Translations under genes and position numbers: made by a program
Shown: positions 1 through 13,500 of the stretch, piece by piece
Numbering within the stretch: the stretch's first letter is position 1
Layout: every line of letters starts with the position of its first letter
Notes under the pieces: model-generated
What the model was told of the DNA's origin: nothing
Databases searched by the model: none
Seen by the model: only the letters and a program-made list of their open reading frames with translations
Source: Amorphoplanes digitatis
Lineage (GTDB): Bacteria > Actinomycetota > Actinomycetes > Mycobacteriales > Micromonosporaceae
Direction: 5' to 3'
Length of the DNA stretch: 64,000 nt
NCBI RefSeq assembly: GCF_014205335.1
Contig: NZ_JACHNH010000001.1
Coordinates: forward strand, 2,226,501-2,290,500

Positions 1-1
1 C

Positions 2-3000
2 GACCCGGAGTTCTTCGGCATCTCGCCGCGCGAGGCGATCGTCCTGGACCCGCAGCAGCGGATCCTGCTCGAGGCGTCCTGGGAGGCCCTGGAGCGGGCC
101 GGCATCGACCCGGCCGGGCTGCGCGGCGGCGACGCCGGCGTCTTCGTCGGCGGCGGCAGCGGCGACTACCGCCCCGACCTCGGCCACGTCGGACATGTCG
201 AGACGGCGCAGTCGGCCAGCCTGCTCGCCGGCCGGGTCTCATACACGCTCGGCCTGGAAGGGCCGTCGGTCACCGTGGACACCGCCTGCTCGTCGTCGCT
301 GGTCGCGCTGCACCTGGCCGCGCAGGCGCTGCGGGCCGGCGAATGCTCGATCGCGCTGGCCGGCGGCGTCACCGTGATGTCGACCCCGGTGGGCTTCGTC
401 GAGTTCGGCGAGATGGGCGCGCTCGCCGCCGACGGCCGCTGCCGGGCGTTCTCCGACTCCGCGGGCGGCACCGGCTGGTCCGAGGGCGTCGGCATGCTCG
501 TGGTCGAGCGGTTGTCCGACGCGAGGAACCGCGGCCACACCGTGCTGGCCGTGCTGCGCGGCTCGGCGATCAACTCCGACGGCGCCTCCAACGGGATCAC
601 CGCACCGAACGGGCCGTCGCAGCAGCGGGTCATCCGGCGCGCGCTGGCTCAGGCGGGGCTGCGCGCCGCCGACGTGGACGCGGTAGAGGCGCACGGCACC
701 GGCACCTCGCTCGGCGATCCGATCGAGGCGCAGGCGCTGCTCGCCACGTACGGCCGCGACCGGGAGACCCCGCTGCTGCTGGGCGCGCTGAAGTCGAACA
801 TCGGGCACACACAGGCCGCGTCCGGCGTAGCCGGCGTGATCAAGATGATCATGGCGATGCGGCACGGCACGCTGCCGAGGACGCTCCACCTGGACCGCCC
901 CTCGGCACACGTCGACTGGACCGCGGGCGCGGTGTCGCTGCTTTCCGCGGCCACGGCCTGGCCCGTTGTGGACCGGCCGCGGCGCTCCGGCATCTCGGCG
1001 TTCGGCGCCAGCGGCACCAACGCGCACGTCATCCTCGAGCAACCCGGCGAGGAGCCGGAGACGACCGGGGGCGGTACGCCGTCGGTCGTCGCGGTGCCGA
1101 TCTCCGCGCCCGGTCGTGAGGCCGTCGCCGACCAGGCCCGCCGACTGCTCGACACCGGCATCGCGCCGGCCGACCTCGCCCGCACGCTCAGCGCCCGCAC
1201 GCACTTCGAGCACCGCGCCGTCGTCCTCGCCGCCACCGCCGGCGAGTTGCGCGACGGCCTGGCCGCGCTGATCGACGGCACGCCGTCCGCCCGCGTCGTG
1301 CGCGGCACCGCCAGGCCCGGCGGCACCGCGTTCCTGTTCTCCGGGCAGGGCGCGCAGCGCCTCGGCATGGGCCGCGAGCTGTACCGGCGGTTCCCGGTCT
1401 TCGCCGAGGCGTTCGACGCGGTCTGCGCGCACTTCGACGGGTTGCGCGACGTGGTCTGGGGCGACGACGCGCAGATCCTGGACGAGACCGGCTGGACCCA
1501 GCCCGCTCTGTTCGCCGTCGAGGTGGCGCTGTTCCGCCTGGTCGAGTCCCTTGGCGTACGGCCGGACCACCTCGCCGGGCACTCGATCGGCGAGTTGGCC
1601 GCCGCGCACGTGGCCGGCGTCTTCTCCCTGGACGACGCGGTGCGGCTGGTCTCGGCCCGGGCCCGGCTCATGCAGGCCCTGCCACCGGGTGGGGCGATGG
1701 CGGCCCTCGAGGCGACCGAGCGGGAGGTCACCGCCCGGCTCACCCCGGGCGTGGCGATCGCCGCGGTCAACGGCCCCGGCGCCGTCGTCATCGCCGGTGA
1801 CGCCGCCGAGGTGGACGCGATCGCGGCCGGATTCTCCGCCGACGGGCGCAAGACTAGGCATTTGCGGGTCAGTCATGCATTTCACTCGGCTCATATGGAC
1901 GCCATGCTCGAGGAGTTCGGCCGGGTCGCCGCCACCGTGTCGTACGCCGCACCGGCGATTCCGCTCGTCTCCGGCCTGGCCGGCGACGTGGCCGACGCCG
2001 CTCTCGTCGCCGACCCGGCGTACTGGGTCCGGCACGTCCGCGAGACGGTGCGCTTCTCCGCCGCGGTCGGCGCACTGACCTCGCTCGGCGTCACCACGTT
2101 CGTCGAGATCGGCCCGGACAGCGTGCTCAGCGCGATGGCCCGGGACAGTGCGCCGGACGCGGTCATCGTGCCGGTGCTCCGCAAGGACCGCGGCGACGAG
2201 GCCGCCCTGGTGCACGCCCTGGCCCGGCTGCACGCCGCCGGCACCACGCCGGACTGGCAGGCGTTCTTCGCGGGCACCGCCACCCGCCGCGCCGACGCGC
2301 CCACCTACGCCTTCCAGCGCCGGCGGTTCTGGCCCGAGCCGCGCCCGGCGGCGAAGACGGTCGACGCGGCGGACGCCGAGTTCTGGTCGGTCGTGCAGAA
2401 CGAGGACTTCGACGCACTCACCGGCACCCTCGGCGTGGACGGCGACTCGCTGGCCCGGGTCCTGCCGGCGCTGTCGGACTGGCGCCGCCGCCGCGCCACG
2501 CAGTCCACGGTGGACGGCTGGCGGCAGCAGATCGCCTGGCGGCCGCTGAACCGGGCGGCCGGCGGACCGCCCACCGCCACCTGGATCGTTGTCATCCCGG
2601 CCGGTACCGGCGCCGAGGCGTGGGTCGCCGGCGTGGTCGCCGCGCTCGGCGCCGGCGCGACCTGCGTCGAGATCGGCGCCGCGGAGCGGGACGGCATCGC
2701 GGCGCGGCTGCGCGAGCACCTCGGCGGCCGCGACGTCGCCGGCGTGCTGTCCCTGCTGGCCCTCGCCGAGGAGCGCACCGGCGGCGTGCCGGCAGGCGTC
2801 CTGCTGACCGCCTCGCTGCTGCGGGCGCTCGGCGACGCGGGCGTCACCGCGCCGCTGTGGTGCGCCACGCGCGCCGCGGTCGCCGTACACCCGGGCGAGC
2901 CGGTGCCCGGCGCGCTACAGGCCGGCGTGCACGGTCTCGGTCGCGTCGCCGCGCTGGAGCACCCGCAGCGCTGGGGCGGCCTGATCGATCTGCCGGAGAC

Positions 3001-4200
3001 GCTCGACGCCGGCGCGGCCGCCCGCCTCGCCGCGGTGCTGGCCGACCCGCAGGGCGAGGACCAGGTCGCCGTCCGGTCCGCCGCGGTATTCGGCCGCCGC
3101 CTCGCCGCGGTACCGGAACGCCCGGCCCGCGAGTGGGACCCGGACGGCACGGTCCTGATCACCGGTGGCACCGGCGCCCTCGGTGCCCGGGTCGCCCGGC
3201 GGCTCGCCACGGCCGGCGCCCGGCACCTGGTGCTGCTCAGCCGCGGCGGCCCGGACGCGCCCGGCGCGGCCGAGCTCGCCGCCGAGCTGGGCGAGCGGGT
3301 CACCATCGCGGCCTGCGACGCGGCCGACCGGGCCGGCCTGGCCGCGGTGATCGACGCCATCCCGGACCTGACCGCGGTCGTACACGCCGCGGGGGTGGTC
3401 GACGACGGCGTCCTGGACGGGCTCACCGCGGCACAGTTCGCGACGGTGTTCCGGGCAAAGGTCACCCCGGCGTTGCTGCTCGACGAGCTCACGGCCGGCC
3501 TCGACCTGGCCGTGTTCGCGCTGTTCTCCTCGGCGTCCGCCGCGGTCGGCAACCCCGGCCAGGCCAACTACGCCGCCGCCAACGCCGTGCTGGACGCGCT
3601 CGCCGAGCAGCGGCGCGGCCGCGGCCTCGCGGCCACCTCGGTGGCCTGGGGCGCCTGGGCCGGCGGCGGGATGGCCGCGGACACCCGCGCGGCGGTGGCG
3701 GCCCGGCGCACCGGCATCAGGCCGCTCGACCCGGACCTCGCGGTCACCGCGCTGCGCCAGGTCGTGCTCGCGCCCGAACCGGTCGCGCTGGTCGCCGACG
3801 TGGACCCGCAGCCGTTCATCCGGGCCTTCACCGCGGCCCGGCCGGCCCGGCTGCTGGTCGAGCTGCCCGGCTACGACGCCATGACCGCCGCCGCCGCCGC
3901 GGTAGTCGCCGCCGGCGCCGACCTGACGGCCCGGCTGGCCGCGCTGCCGGCCGGGGAACGGCTCGCCGAGGTGGTCGGGCTGGTCCGCCGGCTCGCCGCC
4001 GAGACGCTCGGCCTGTCCGACGTCACCGCGGTCGGCGAGGAGAAGGCGTTCCGGGACTACGGCCTGGACTCGCTCAGCGCGGTCGAGCTGCGCAACCAGC
4101 TGAACGCGGCGACCGGGCTGGACCTGCCGTCCACGCTGGTCTTCGACCACCCCACGCCGGCCGCGCTCGCGGAGCACGTCCTCGAGTCGTTGTTCGCGGG
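2..4200 (+). other. Module A-last: KS(partial)-AT(malonyl)-KR-ACP
   Basis: The KS is cut by the window edge but keeps its Cys and both catalytic His. The AT has HAFH at about 1873-1884, the malonyl signature, where methylmalonyl ATs have YASH. There is no DH; the AT is followed by the FW...VLPAL..WRR linker seen in DH-less KR modules. The KR keeps RAKV (Lys), FSS (Ser) and QANYAAAN (Tyr) and reads VDD at the LDD position, so a B-type, D-hydroxyl-forming KR is likely. Read back from the TE, this module should set the C13 hydroxyl. Confidence 0.9.
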
Positions 4201-4420
4201 CCCGCCGGACGGCGGCGCGGGCGACGACGAGTCCGCGCTCCGGGCCGTTCTCGCCACCGTCCCGCTGGACCGGCTGCGCGAGATCGGCGTCCTCGAGCCG
4301 CTGATGAGGCTGGCCGGCCGCGCCACCGACGCAGCGGCGTCCCTGGACGACGACTCGATCGACGCGATGGACGTCGACAGTCTCGTCCAGGCGGCGCTCA
4401 AGGAGCAGGGAGACTCATGA
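2..4420 (+). CDS. PKS-A: modular type I polyketide synthase, C-terminal part (last module KS-AT-KR-ACP)
   Basis: The open frame enters from the left edge inside a ketosynthase (first codons read [11 protein letters not shown]) and stops at 4418-4420; the true start is upstream. In order: KS to about 1042 (Cys of DTACSSS at 287-289, His of EAHGTGT and NIGHTQ present), AT about 1321-2331 (GHSIG, HAFH), a DH-less post-AT linker with FW and WRR motifs, KR with core about 3146-3870 (GGTGALG, SS, NYAAAN), ACP about 3979-4190 (Ser codon 4070-4072) and a C-terminal docking segment. The enzyme adds one malonyl unit and reduces the beta-ketone to a hydroxyl. The stop overlaps the next start (ATGA), so the protein is translationally coupled to PKS-B, and its C-terminal segment looks like the docking partner of PKS-B. 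The family call is certain; the number of upstream modules is unknown. Confidence 0.97.
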   Translation, partial: DPEFFGISPREAIVLDPQQRILLEASWEALERAGIDPAGLRGGDAGVFVGGGSGDYRPDLGHVGHVETAQSASLLAGRVSYTLGLEGPSVTVDTACSSSLVALHLAAQALRAGECSIALAGGVTVMSTPVGFVEFGEMGALAADGRCRAFSDSAGGTGWSEGVGMLVVERLSDARNRGHTVLAVLRGSAINSDGASNGITAPNGPSQQRVIRRALAQAGLRAADVDAVEAHGTGTSLGDPIEAQALLATYGRDRETPLLLGALKSNIGHTQAASGVAGVIKMIMAMRHGTLPRTLHLDRPSAHVDWTAGAVSLLSAATAWPVVDRPRRSGISAFGASGTNAHVILEQPGEEPETTGGGTPSVVAVPISAPGREAVADQARRLLDTGIAPADLARTLSARTHFEHRAVVLAATAGELRDGLAALIDGTPSARVVRGTARPGGTAFLFSGQGAQRLGMGRELYRRFPVFAEAFDAVCAHFDGLRDVVWGDDAQILDETGWTQPALFAVEVALFRLVESLGVRPDHLAGHSIGELAAAHVAGVFSLDDAVRLVSARARLMQALPPGGAMAALEATEREVTARLTPGVAIAAVNGPGAVVIAGDAAEVDAIAAGFSADGRKTRHLRVSHAFHSAHMDAMLEEFGRVAATVSYAAPAIPLVSGLAGDVADAALVADPAYWVRHVRETVRFSAAVGALTSLGVTTFVEIGPDSVLSAMARDSAPDAVIVPVLRKDRGDEAALVHALARLHAAGTTPDWQAFFAGTATRRADAPTYAFQRRRFWPEPRPAAKTVDAADAEFWSVVQNEDFDALTGTLGVDGDSLARVLPALSDWRRRRATQSTVDGWRQQIAWRPLNRAAGGPPTATWIVVIPAGTGAEAWVAGVVAALGAGATCVEIGAAERDGIAARLREHLGGRDVAGVLSLLALAEERTGGVPAGVLLTASLLRALGDAGVTAPLWCATRAAVAVHPGEPVPGALQAGVHGLGRVAALEHPQRWGGLIDLPETLDAGAAARLAAVLADPQGEDQVAVRSAAVFGRRLAAVPERPAREWDPDGTVLITGGTGALGARVARRLATAGARHLVLLSRGGPDAPGAAELAAELGERVTIAACDAADRAGLAAVIDAIPDLTAVVHAAGVVDDGVLDGLTAAQFATVFRAKVTPALLLDELTAGLDLAVFALFSSASAAVGNPGQANYAAANAVLDALAEQRRGRGLAATSVAWGAWAGGGMAADTRAAVAARRTGIRPLDPDLAVTALRQVVLAPEPVALVADVDPQPFIRAFTAARPARLLVELPGYDAMTAAAAAVVAAGADLTARLAALPAGERLAEVVGLVRRLAAETLGLSDVTAVGEEKAFRDYGLDSLSAVELRNQLNAATGLDLPSTLVFDHPTPAALAEHVLESLFAGPPDGGAGDDESALRAVLATVPLDRLREIGVLEPLMRLAGRATDAAASLDDDSIDAMDVDSLVQAALKEQGDS

Positions 4421-4518
4421 CCTCGCCCAGTGACCGGGTCGTCGAGGCCCTGCGCTCGTCGGTCAAGGAGACCGAGCGGCTGCGCCGGCAGAACCAGCAG
4501 CTGGTCGCCGACCGCACC
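4201..4518 (+). other. Docking pair PKS-A C-terminus / PKS-B N-terminus
   Basis: The PKS-A tail has [15 protein letters not shown] and then an acidic helix ([16 protein letters not shown]). The PKS-B head is [21 protein letters not shown]. Both differ in sequence class from all other termini in the window, which supports a dedicated A-to-B handover. Pairing is inferred from adjacency and class, not from structure. Confidence 0.7.
4401..4412 (+). promoter_or_regulatory. Ribosome binding site of PKS-B inside the PKS-A 3' end
   Basis: AGGAG (4401-4405) and GGGAG (4408-4412) lie 11 and 4 nt before the ATG at 4417. Together with the ATGA stop-start overlap they indicate translational coupling. 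Confidence 0.6.
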
Positions 4519-7500
4519 GAGCCGATCGCGATCGTCGGGATGAGCTGCCGGTACCCGGGCGGGGTCCGGTCGCCCGAGGACCTGTGGCGGCTGCTGATCG
4601 ACGGCGGCGACGCCATCGGCGGGTTCCCGGACGACCGCGGCTGGGACCTGGGCGCCCTGCGCGAGGCGGGGGTGGACGCCCGCGGCACGCAGGTCAGCCA
4701 GGAGGGCGGCTTCCTGGACGGCGTGTCCGGCTTCGACGCCGGTTTCTTCGGCATCTCGCCGCGCGAGGTGGTCACCATGGACCCGCAGCAGCGGCTGTTG
4801 CTGGAGACGTCCTGGGAGGCCTTCGAGTCGGCCGGCATCGACCCGGCGTCGTTGCGGCGCAGCCCGACCGGCGTCTACGTGGGCACCAACGGGCAGGACT
4901 ACGCGTACCTGCTGGTCCGCGACGTCGGCGACGCCACCGGCGACATCGGCACCGGCATCGCGGCCGGCGCGGTCTCCGGCCGGGTGTCCTACACCCTGGG
5001 CCTGGAGGGGCCGTCGCTGACCGTGGACACGGCGTGCTCGTCGTCGCTGGTCGCGCTGCACCTGGCGGTGCAGGCGCTGCGCAACTCCGAGTGCACCCTG
5101 GCCCTGGCCGGCGGCGTGAACGTGATGTCGACCCCGGGTTCCCTGATGGAGTTCAGCCGGCAGGGCGGCCTGGCCCGCGACGGGCGCTGCAAGGCCTACG
5201 CGGACGGCGCGGACGGCACCGGCTGGGCCGAGGGCATCGGCCTGCTGGTATTGGAGCGGCTCTCCGACGCCGAGCGCAACGGGCACGAGGTCCTCGCGGT
5301 GATCCGCGGATCGGCGGTCAACTCCGACGGCGCCTCCAACGGGTTCACCGCGCCGAACGGGCCCGCGCAGCAGCGCGCGATCCAGCAGGCGCTGCGCAGC
5401 GCCGGACTGCGGCCGGCCGACGTCGACGTGGTCGAGGGGCACGGCACCGGTACCCCGCTCGGCGACCCGATCGAGGCGAACGCGCTGCTGGCCGCGTACG
5501 GCCAGAACCGGGACGTGCCGCTGCTGCTCGGCTCGATCAAGTCGAACATCGGGCACACCCAGGCGGCCGCCGGCGTCGCCGGCGTGATCAAGATGGTGCT
5601 CGCCCTGCGGCACGGCGTGGTACCGGCGACCCTGCACGCGGCGCGGCCGTCGTCCCGGGTGAACTGGGCGTCCGGCGCGGTGCGGCTGGCCACCGCCGCG
5701 ACGCCGCTGCCCCGGCACGACCGGCCGTGGCGGGCGGGTGTCTCCTCGTTCGGCATCAGCGGCACCAACGCGCACGTCATCGTCGAGCAGGTGAGCGCCG
5801 AGACGCCCGCGCCGTCGGCGCCGGCGATCGTCCCGCTTCCGGTGTCCGCGCGTACCGCGGCCGCCCTTGAGGCGCAGATCGCGGCCGTGCGCGCCGTCGA
5901 CGCCTCGTCGGTGGACGTGGGGTTCTCGCTCGGCCGGCGTACCGCGTTCCCGTACCGGGCCGCGCTGATCGGCGACGCGGTCGTCCGCGGCGAGGCCGCC
6001 GTCCGCACCGTCGGCCTGGTCTTCTCCGGGCAGGGCTCGCAGCACGCCGGGATGGGACGCGGCCTGTACGCGCGGTTCCCGGTCTTCCGGGACGCCTTCG
6101 ACGCGGCGAGCGCGCACCTGAACGTCGACTGGGACGACCTCGATCAGACCGGCAACGCCCAGCCGGCCATCTTCGCCGTCGAAGTCGCCCTGTACCGGCT
6201 CCTCGAGTCGTGGGGGGTGCGTCCGGCGATCCTCGGCGGCCACTCCGTCGGCGAGATCACCGCCGCGCACGTCGCCGGGGTCCTGTCCCTTCAGGACGCG
6301 TGTGCGCTGATCACCGCGCGTGCCCGGCTGATGGCCGCGCTGCCCGCGGGCGGTGCGATGATCGCCGTGCGGGCCGACCCGTCGTCGGTGGAGCCCGCCG
6401 ACGGCGTCTCGGTCGCGGCGATCAACGGCCCCGACTCCGTCGTCCTTTCCGGTACGGAGGCCGCGGTGGCGGCCGCGGCGTCCCGTTTCGGGCGCAGCCG
6501 GCGCCTCAACGTCAGCCACGCGTTCCACTCCGCGTTGATGGATCCGATGCTGGCGGACTTCCGCGCCGCCCTCGCCGGGATCGCGTTCCATCGGCCGGCC
6601 ACGCCGCTGGTCTCGAACGTCACCGGCCGGGTCGAGACCGACCTGTTCACCGACCCGGGGTACTGGGTGCGGCACGTCCGCGAGACGGTCCGGTTCGCCG
6701 ACGGCATCGAGGCCATGCGCGCGGCGGGTGTCGACACCTTCGTCGAGGCCGGGCCCGACTCGGTGCTCGCCTCGCTGATCGACGCCGACGTCGTGGTGCC
6801 GACGCTGCGCCGCGACCGCGACGAGCAGACCGCCGCCGCGATCGCGATCGGGCGGCTCTGGACCGCGGGCGTCCCGGTGGACCTGAGCCCTTGGTTCGCC
6901 GGCGGCCACCGGGTGACCCTGCCGACGTACGCGTTCCAGCACGAGCACTACTGGCCCGCACCGGCGGGAGCCGCCGACGTGGCCTCGGCCGGGCTCACCG
7001 CCGCCCGGCACCCGCTGCTCAGCGCCGCGGTCGCCCTGGCCGGCACCGACGAGACGGTCTTCACCGGCCTCGTACCCGCCCTGCGCGACACCGCCTGGCT
7101 GGAGCTCGCCTTCCGGGCCGGCGACGAGGTCGGCATGCCGCACGTGCGCGACCTCGAGATCACCGCCGCGCTGGACGGGCCGGCCGCGATTCAGGTCCGC
7201 GTCGGCGCGGCCGTCGACGGCCGCCGGCCGATCACGTGCTCGTCGCGGGTGGCCGGCGGCGAGTGGGTCCGCAACGCGCACGGCACCCTGGACGACCACC
7301 GCAGCGGCGCCCTGCCGGCCGGCGACGACACCGCCGAGTTCACCGTCGCTGAGCCCGGGACGTACGGCGTCAGCCCCGACCTGCTCGACCAGCTCTTCGC
7401 CGGCGACCGGCGACCGATCGCCTGGCGCGACGTCACGCTGCACGCCTCGGCCGCCACCACGATCCACGCCCGGATCACCCCGACCGGCGACGACACCGTG

Positions 7501-10500
7501 GAGATCGCCGCCGTCGACCCGGCCGGCGGGCCCGTTCTCACCGCGCGCGGTGTCACCCTCGGTGCGCGCGCCGGCGTGGCGAAGGCGGCCGGTTCGCTGC
7601 TGCGCCTGGACTGGGTTGCCGCCGAGCCGGTCGAGGGCCCGGAGGCCACGCTCGTCGCCGCGACCTTCGCGTCCGAGGGCGACGACGTTCCCGCCGAGAC
7701 CCGCCGCCTCGCCGCCGCCGCGCTCGCGACGGTCCAGCAGTGGCTGAACGAGGAGAGCGACGATCGCCTGCTGGTCGTCACCCGCGCCGGCGACCTGGCC
7801 GCCGCCGCGGTGCACGGCCTGGTCCGCTCCGCCGAGGCGGAGAATCCGGGCCGGTTCGTGCTCGCCGAGACGGACGGCGAACTGCCACCGCTCGCGGGCT
7901 TCCTGGCCGCCGGTGACACCGAGTTCCGGGTCCGCGACGGCCGGGTCCTGGTGCCGCGTCTCGTCCGTGCCGACGCGGCGGGTGCCGAACCGTGGACGCC
8001 GCGCGGGACGGTGCTGATCACCGGCGGCACCGGGGGGCTCGGTTCCGAACTCGCCCGCCATCTGGCCGCGAAGGGTGTTGATCTGGTCCTGGTCAGCCGC
8101 CGCGGTCCCGACGCTCCCGGCGCGGACCGGCTACCGGGCCGGGTCGTCGCCTGCGATCTGACCGACCGGGCCGCGGTCGACGCCCTGGTGGCCGACATCC
8201 CGGAGCTGAGCGCGGTCATTCACACCGCCGGGGTCCTGGACGACGGTGTCGTCAGCGCGCTGACTCCCGAGCGTCTCGACGCGGTTCTCGCGCCGAAGGT
8301 CGACGCCGCCTGGAACCTGCACGCGGCCACCGCGAACCTGGACGCGTTCGTGCTGTTCTCCTCCACCTCCGGCGTGATGGGCAGCGCCGGGCAGGCCAAC
8401 TATGCGGCGGGCAACGTCTTCCTGGACGCGCTCGCCGGGTACCGGCGGTCCCGGGGCCTGGCTGGGCAGTCCCTGGCGTGGCCGGCCTGGGCGTCCGGCG
8501 CCGGCATGACGGCTACTCTGAGCGACGCGGAGCTGCGCCGCATCTCCGCGTCCGGCATGCCGCCGCTCACGGTCGAGCGGGGACTCGCCCTGTTCGACGC
8601 GGCCGTCGCCGTCGACGAGTCGTACCTGATGCCGGTCAGCATGCCGTCGTCCGGCGCGCCGATGCCGGCCGTGCCGCCGGTGCTGCGCAACCTGATCCGG
8701 GTCGGCCGCCGGGTCGCTGCCGCCGGCCCCGGCGGTGACGCGGCCCTCGCCGCCCTCGCCGGGCAGCTGCTCGCCCGGAGACCCGATGAGCGGCAGCGGT
8801 TCGTCACCGACCTCGTCCGCACCGAGGCCGCGGCCGTGCTCGGCCACGCCTCCGCTGCCGCGATCGAGGCCCGGCGCGAGTTCCGTGACCTCGGCTTCGA
8901 CTCGCTCACCGCGGTCGAACTGCGTAACCGGATCTCCGCGGTGAGCGGCCTGCGCCTGCCGGCCACCATGGTCTTCGACCACCCGACCCCGGCCGCGCTG
9001 GCCGGCCGGATCGTCGCGGACCTCATGGACGAGCACGCCGACGAGCCCGCCACGGTCCGCGCCGTCGCCGCCGACGACCCGGTCGTCATCGTCGGCATGG
9101 CCTGCCGGCTGCCCGGCGGCGTCGCCTCGCCGGACGAGCTGTGGGACCTGGTCGCCGGCGGCCGCGACGGGATCACCGGGTTCCCCGAGGACCGCGGCTG
9201 GGACCTGCGGTCGCTGTTCGCCGCCGGCCTGGACCGGCGCAGCACGAGCGCCACCAGGTACGGCGGATTCCTGCACGCCGTCGGGGACTTCGACGCCGGC
9301 TTCTTCGGCGTCTCCCCGCGCGAGGCGCTCGCCATGGACCCGCAGCAGCGGCTTCTGCTCGAAACGAGCTGGGAGGCCGTCGAGCGGGCCGGCATCGACC
9401 CGGAACGCCTCGCCGGCAGCCGCACCGGCGTCTTCGCCGGCGCGGGCGGGCAGGATTACACGCAGCTGGTGATGAACTCGCGGGAGGACGTCGAGGGTCA
9501 CGCCAGCACCGGCCTGGCCACCAGCGTCATCTCGGGTCGGATCTCCTACACGCTCGGCCTCGAAGGTCCGGCGGTGACCGTGGACACGGCGTGCTCGTCG
9601 TCGCTTGTCGCGTTGCACCTGGCCGCGCAGGCGCTGCGGGCGGGGGAGTGCGACCTGGCCTTGGCCGGCGGCGTCACCGTGATGTCCACGCCGACCAGCT
9701 TCTCCGGCTTCACCCGGCAGGGCGGCCTGGCCCCGGACGGGCGCTGCAAGGCGTTCGCCGACGCCGCGGACGGCACCGGCTGGGCCGAGGGCGTCGGCGT
9801 GCTCGTGGTCGAGCGGCTCTCCGACGCGCGGGCCAACGGCCACGAGATCCTCGCGGTCGTGCGCGGATCGGCGGTCAACTCCGATGGCGCGTCCAACGGC
9901 CTGACCGCCCCGAACGGCCCGTCCCAGCAGCGTGTCATCCGGCAGGCGCTGGCAAGCGGGGGACTCTCCGCCGCCGAGGTGGACGTGGTCGAGGGGCACG
10001 GCACGGGCACGACTTTGGGTGATCCGATCGAGGCGCAGGCGTTGCTGGCGACGTATGGCCGGGATCGGGAGGTTCCGCTGCTGTTGGGCGCGCTGAAGTC
10101 GAACATCGGGCACACGCAGGCGGCCTCGGGCGTGGCCGGGGTCATCAAGATGGTCATGGCGATGCGCCACGGTGTCGTTCCCCGAACGTTGCACGTGGAC
10201 CGGCCGTCGACGCACGTGGACTGGTCGGCGGGCGCGGTGCGGTTGGTGACCTCGCCGGAGCCGTGGCCGGTGGTGGATCGGCCGTGGCGTGCGGGTGTGT
10301 CGTCGTTCGGTATCTCCGGGACGAACGCGCACGTGATCATCGAGCAGGCGGCTCCGGTCGAGCTCGCGCCGACCACTCCGGTGCCGGGACCCGCCCCGCT
10401 GCCGGTCTCGGCGCGCAGCGCGGCCGGGCTCGACGCGCAGATCGCCCGCGTGCGCGCTGCCGCCGGCGAGCCGTCCGACGTCGGATACTCGCTCGCCACC

Positions 10501-13500
10501 ACCCGGGCCGCCCTGCCGCACCGCGCGGTGCTGGCCGGCGACACGGTCACTCGGGGGGTGGCCGCCGATCACACGGTCGGCGTGATGTTCTCCGGTCAGG
10601 GTTCGCAGCGCGCCGGGATGGGCCGGGGCCTGTATAGGCGGTTCCCGGTGTTCGCTGCGGCGTTCGACGCGGCGGCCGCGTACCTGGGTGATGTCGACTG
10701 GGACGACCTGGATCAGACGGGCAACGCTCAGCCGGCGATCTTCGCGGTCGAGGTCGCGTTGTATCGGCTGCTGGAGTCGTGGGGCGTGCGCCCGGACGTC
10801 GTGGGCGGGCATTCGGTGGGTGAGATCACGGCCGCGCACGTCGCCGGGGTCCTGTCCCTGAAGGACGCGTGCACCCTGATCGCGGCGCGCGCCCGGCTGA
10901 TGGCCGCCCTGCCCGCCGGCGGCGCCATGATCGCCGTTCAGGCCTGCGAGGCCGACGTCGCGCCCGGCGACGGCGTGTCGATCGCGGCGGTAAACGGCCC
11001 GGACGCCGTCGTCCTGTCGGGGGAGACGGCGGCGGTCGAGGCGGCCGCCGCGCGCTTCGCGCGCACCAGGCGGCTCACCGTCAGCCACGCCTTCCACTCC
11101 GCGCTGATGGACCCGATGCTGGACGCCTTCCGCGAGGTCGCGCGGGGGCTGACGTTCCACGAGCCGACCCTGCCGATGGTCTCCAACGTGACCGGCGGGC
11201 CGGTCACGGCAAGCCTGGTCACCGACCCCGACTACTGGGTACGGCACGTGCGCGGCACGGTCCGCTTCGCCGACGGCGTGGCGGCGATGCGCGGCCTCGG
11301 CGTCGACACGTTCGTCGAGGCCGGGCCCGACTCGGTCCTCGCGTCGCTGATCGAGGCCGACATTGTGGTGCCGACGCTGCGCCGCGACCGCGACGAGGCC
11401 GACGCGATGCTGGCCGCCGCGGCAGCCCTGCACGTGAACGGCGTCGACATCGACTGGACACCCTGGTATCCGGGCGCCCGCCGGATCGCCCTGCCCACCT
11501 ACGCGTTCCAGCACGAGCGCTACTGGCCGCGCCCCGCCTCCACCGGCGGCGACGTCACCTCGGTCGGCCAGAGCGCCGCACATCACCCGCTGCTCGGCGC
11601 GGCGGTGCCGGTGGCCGGCGCGGACGAGGTCATCCTCACCGGCCTGCTCTCGCTGCGGGTGCACCCCTGGCTCGCCGAGCACGAGACGGTACCCGGCGCC
11701 ACCTGGCTGGAGCTCGCGCTCCGGGCGGGGGACCAGGTCGGCTGCGACCGCGTCGAACGCCTGGAGATCGGCGCGCCGCTCGCGCTGACCGAGCAGTCCG
11801 CGGTGGCGCTGCAGGTCCGTGTCGGCGAGCCCGGCGACGACGGTGTCCGGCCGGTCGCCGTACACTCCCGCGCCGACGACGGCCCGTGGGTCGAGCGCGC
11901 CCGCGGCGCGTTGGCACCGGACGGCGGCGAACCCGGCGAACTCGGACCCGACCCGGTCGAGGCGACCCTGCCGGACGGCCTGGCCGGCGACGCCGGGTAC
12001 TTCTGCCTGCACCCGGAGCTGCTGTCCGCCCTGCTCGACCCCGACCTCGAGCCCGCCGGGTTCGCAGGCGTCACCCTGCACGCCACCGGCGCCAGCACGC
12101 TGTCGGCCACGCTGACCAGGCGCGCCGCGAACGGCTACCGGATCGCCGCCGCCGACCCGGCCGGCGCGCCGGTGCTCACCGTCGAGTCGGTGACCCTGCG
12201 TGAGCCCGCCGCCGTCTCCGGCGCCGAGGCGCCGCGCGGATCCCTGCTCGACCTGCGCTGGAACGCCGCCGGCACGGCACCCGCCGGACGACGGGTCACC
12301 CTCGCGACCACCCTGGACGACCTGCCCGGTGACGTCGACCTGGTTCTCGCGCCGGTCACCGGGGACACCGGCGACGTAGCCGCCTCCGCGCACGCGCTCA
12401 CCGCCCGCGCCCTGGAACTGGTGCAGCGGTGGCTCGCCACCGACCGGTTCGGCGACGCCAGGCTCGCCTTCGTCACCGACGGCGCGGTCAGCACCGGCGA
12501 CGACGACCCGATCCGCGACGTCGCGGCGGCCGCCGTCTGGGGCCTGGTCCGCGCCGCACAGTCCGAGCACCCGGACCGGTTCCTGCTGGTCGACACCGCC
12601 GCCGGGCTGGACTCGGTGCCAGACGACGAGGCACAGTTCGCGGTCCGCGACGGGGTGACCCTCGTGCCCCGTCTGGCCCGCTGCGACGCGCGCGGATCCG
12701 CCCGGTGGGCGCCGCGCGGCACGGTCCTGATCACCGGCGGTACCGGTGGTCTCGGGTCCGAGCTGGCCCGTCATCTGGCGGCGAAGGGTGTCGACCTGGT
12801 TCTGGTGAGCCGTCGCGGGCCGGATGCTCCCGGCGCCGATCTGCTTCCCGGCCGGGTCGTGGCCTGCGATATGACCGATCGGGCGGCCGTCGACGCTCTG
12901 GTAGCGGGCATCCCGGAGCTGAGCGCGATCGTGCACACCGCGGGTGTGCTGGACGACGGCGTGGTCACCGCGCTGACCCCGCAGCGCCTTGCCGCGGTCC
13001 TGGCGCCGAAGGTGGACGCCGCCTGGAACCTGCACGAGGCGACCCGAGACCGTGGCCTCGACGCGTTCGTGCTGTTCTCGTCGATCTCGGGCGTGATGGG
13101 CAGCGCCGGGCAGGGTAACTACGCGGCCGGCAACGTCTTCCTCGACGCGCTCGCCGGGTACCGGCAGTCGCGGGGCCTGCCCGCGCAGTCGCTGGCCTGG
13201 TCCGCGTGGGCGCCCGGCGCCGGCATGACCGCGACGCTGGGCGACAGCGACCTGAAGCGCGCCTCCTCCGGCATGCCGCCGCTCACCGTCGAGCAGGGAC
13301 TCGCCCTCTTCGACGCCGCCACCGCGGTGCGCGACCGGCCCTACCTGATGCCGGTCAGCATGTCCTCCACCCGGGTCCGGATGCCCGGCGGGGTACCGGC
13401 CGTGCTGCGGGACCTTGTCAGGGGCGCCCGGCGCACGGCGGCGGGCAGCGCCGGGGGAGCGGCCACCCTGGCCGTGCTCACCCAGCACCTGGCCGGGCGC

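Noticed and set aside
239-2890. Long open frame on the complementary strand opposite PKS-A
   Set aside because: The strongly GC-biased third positions of the PKS suppress stops in antisense frames. The translation is Arg/Gly/Ala-rich with no domain, and the same effect recurs opposite every PKS gene (for example 8131-13986 and 56062-60204).
2620-4416. Extending PKS-B upstream to an earlier start at 2620
   Set aside because: It would overlap the PKS-A KR-ACP in another frame and add Arg-rich nonsense. The docking helix and the ATGA overlap fix the start at 4417.
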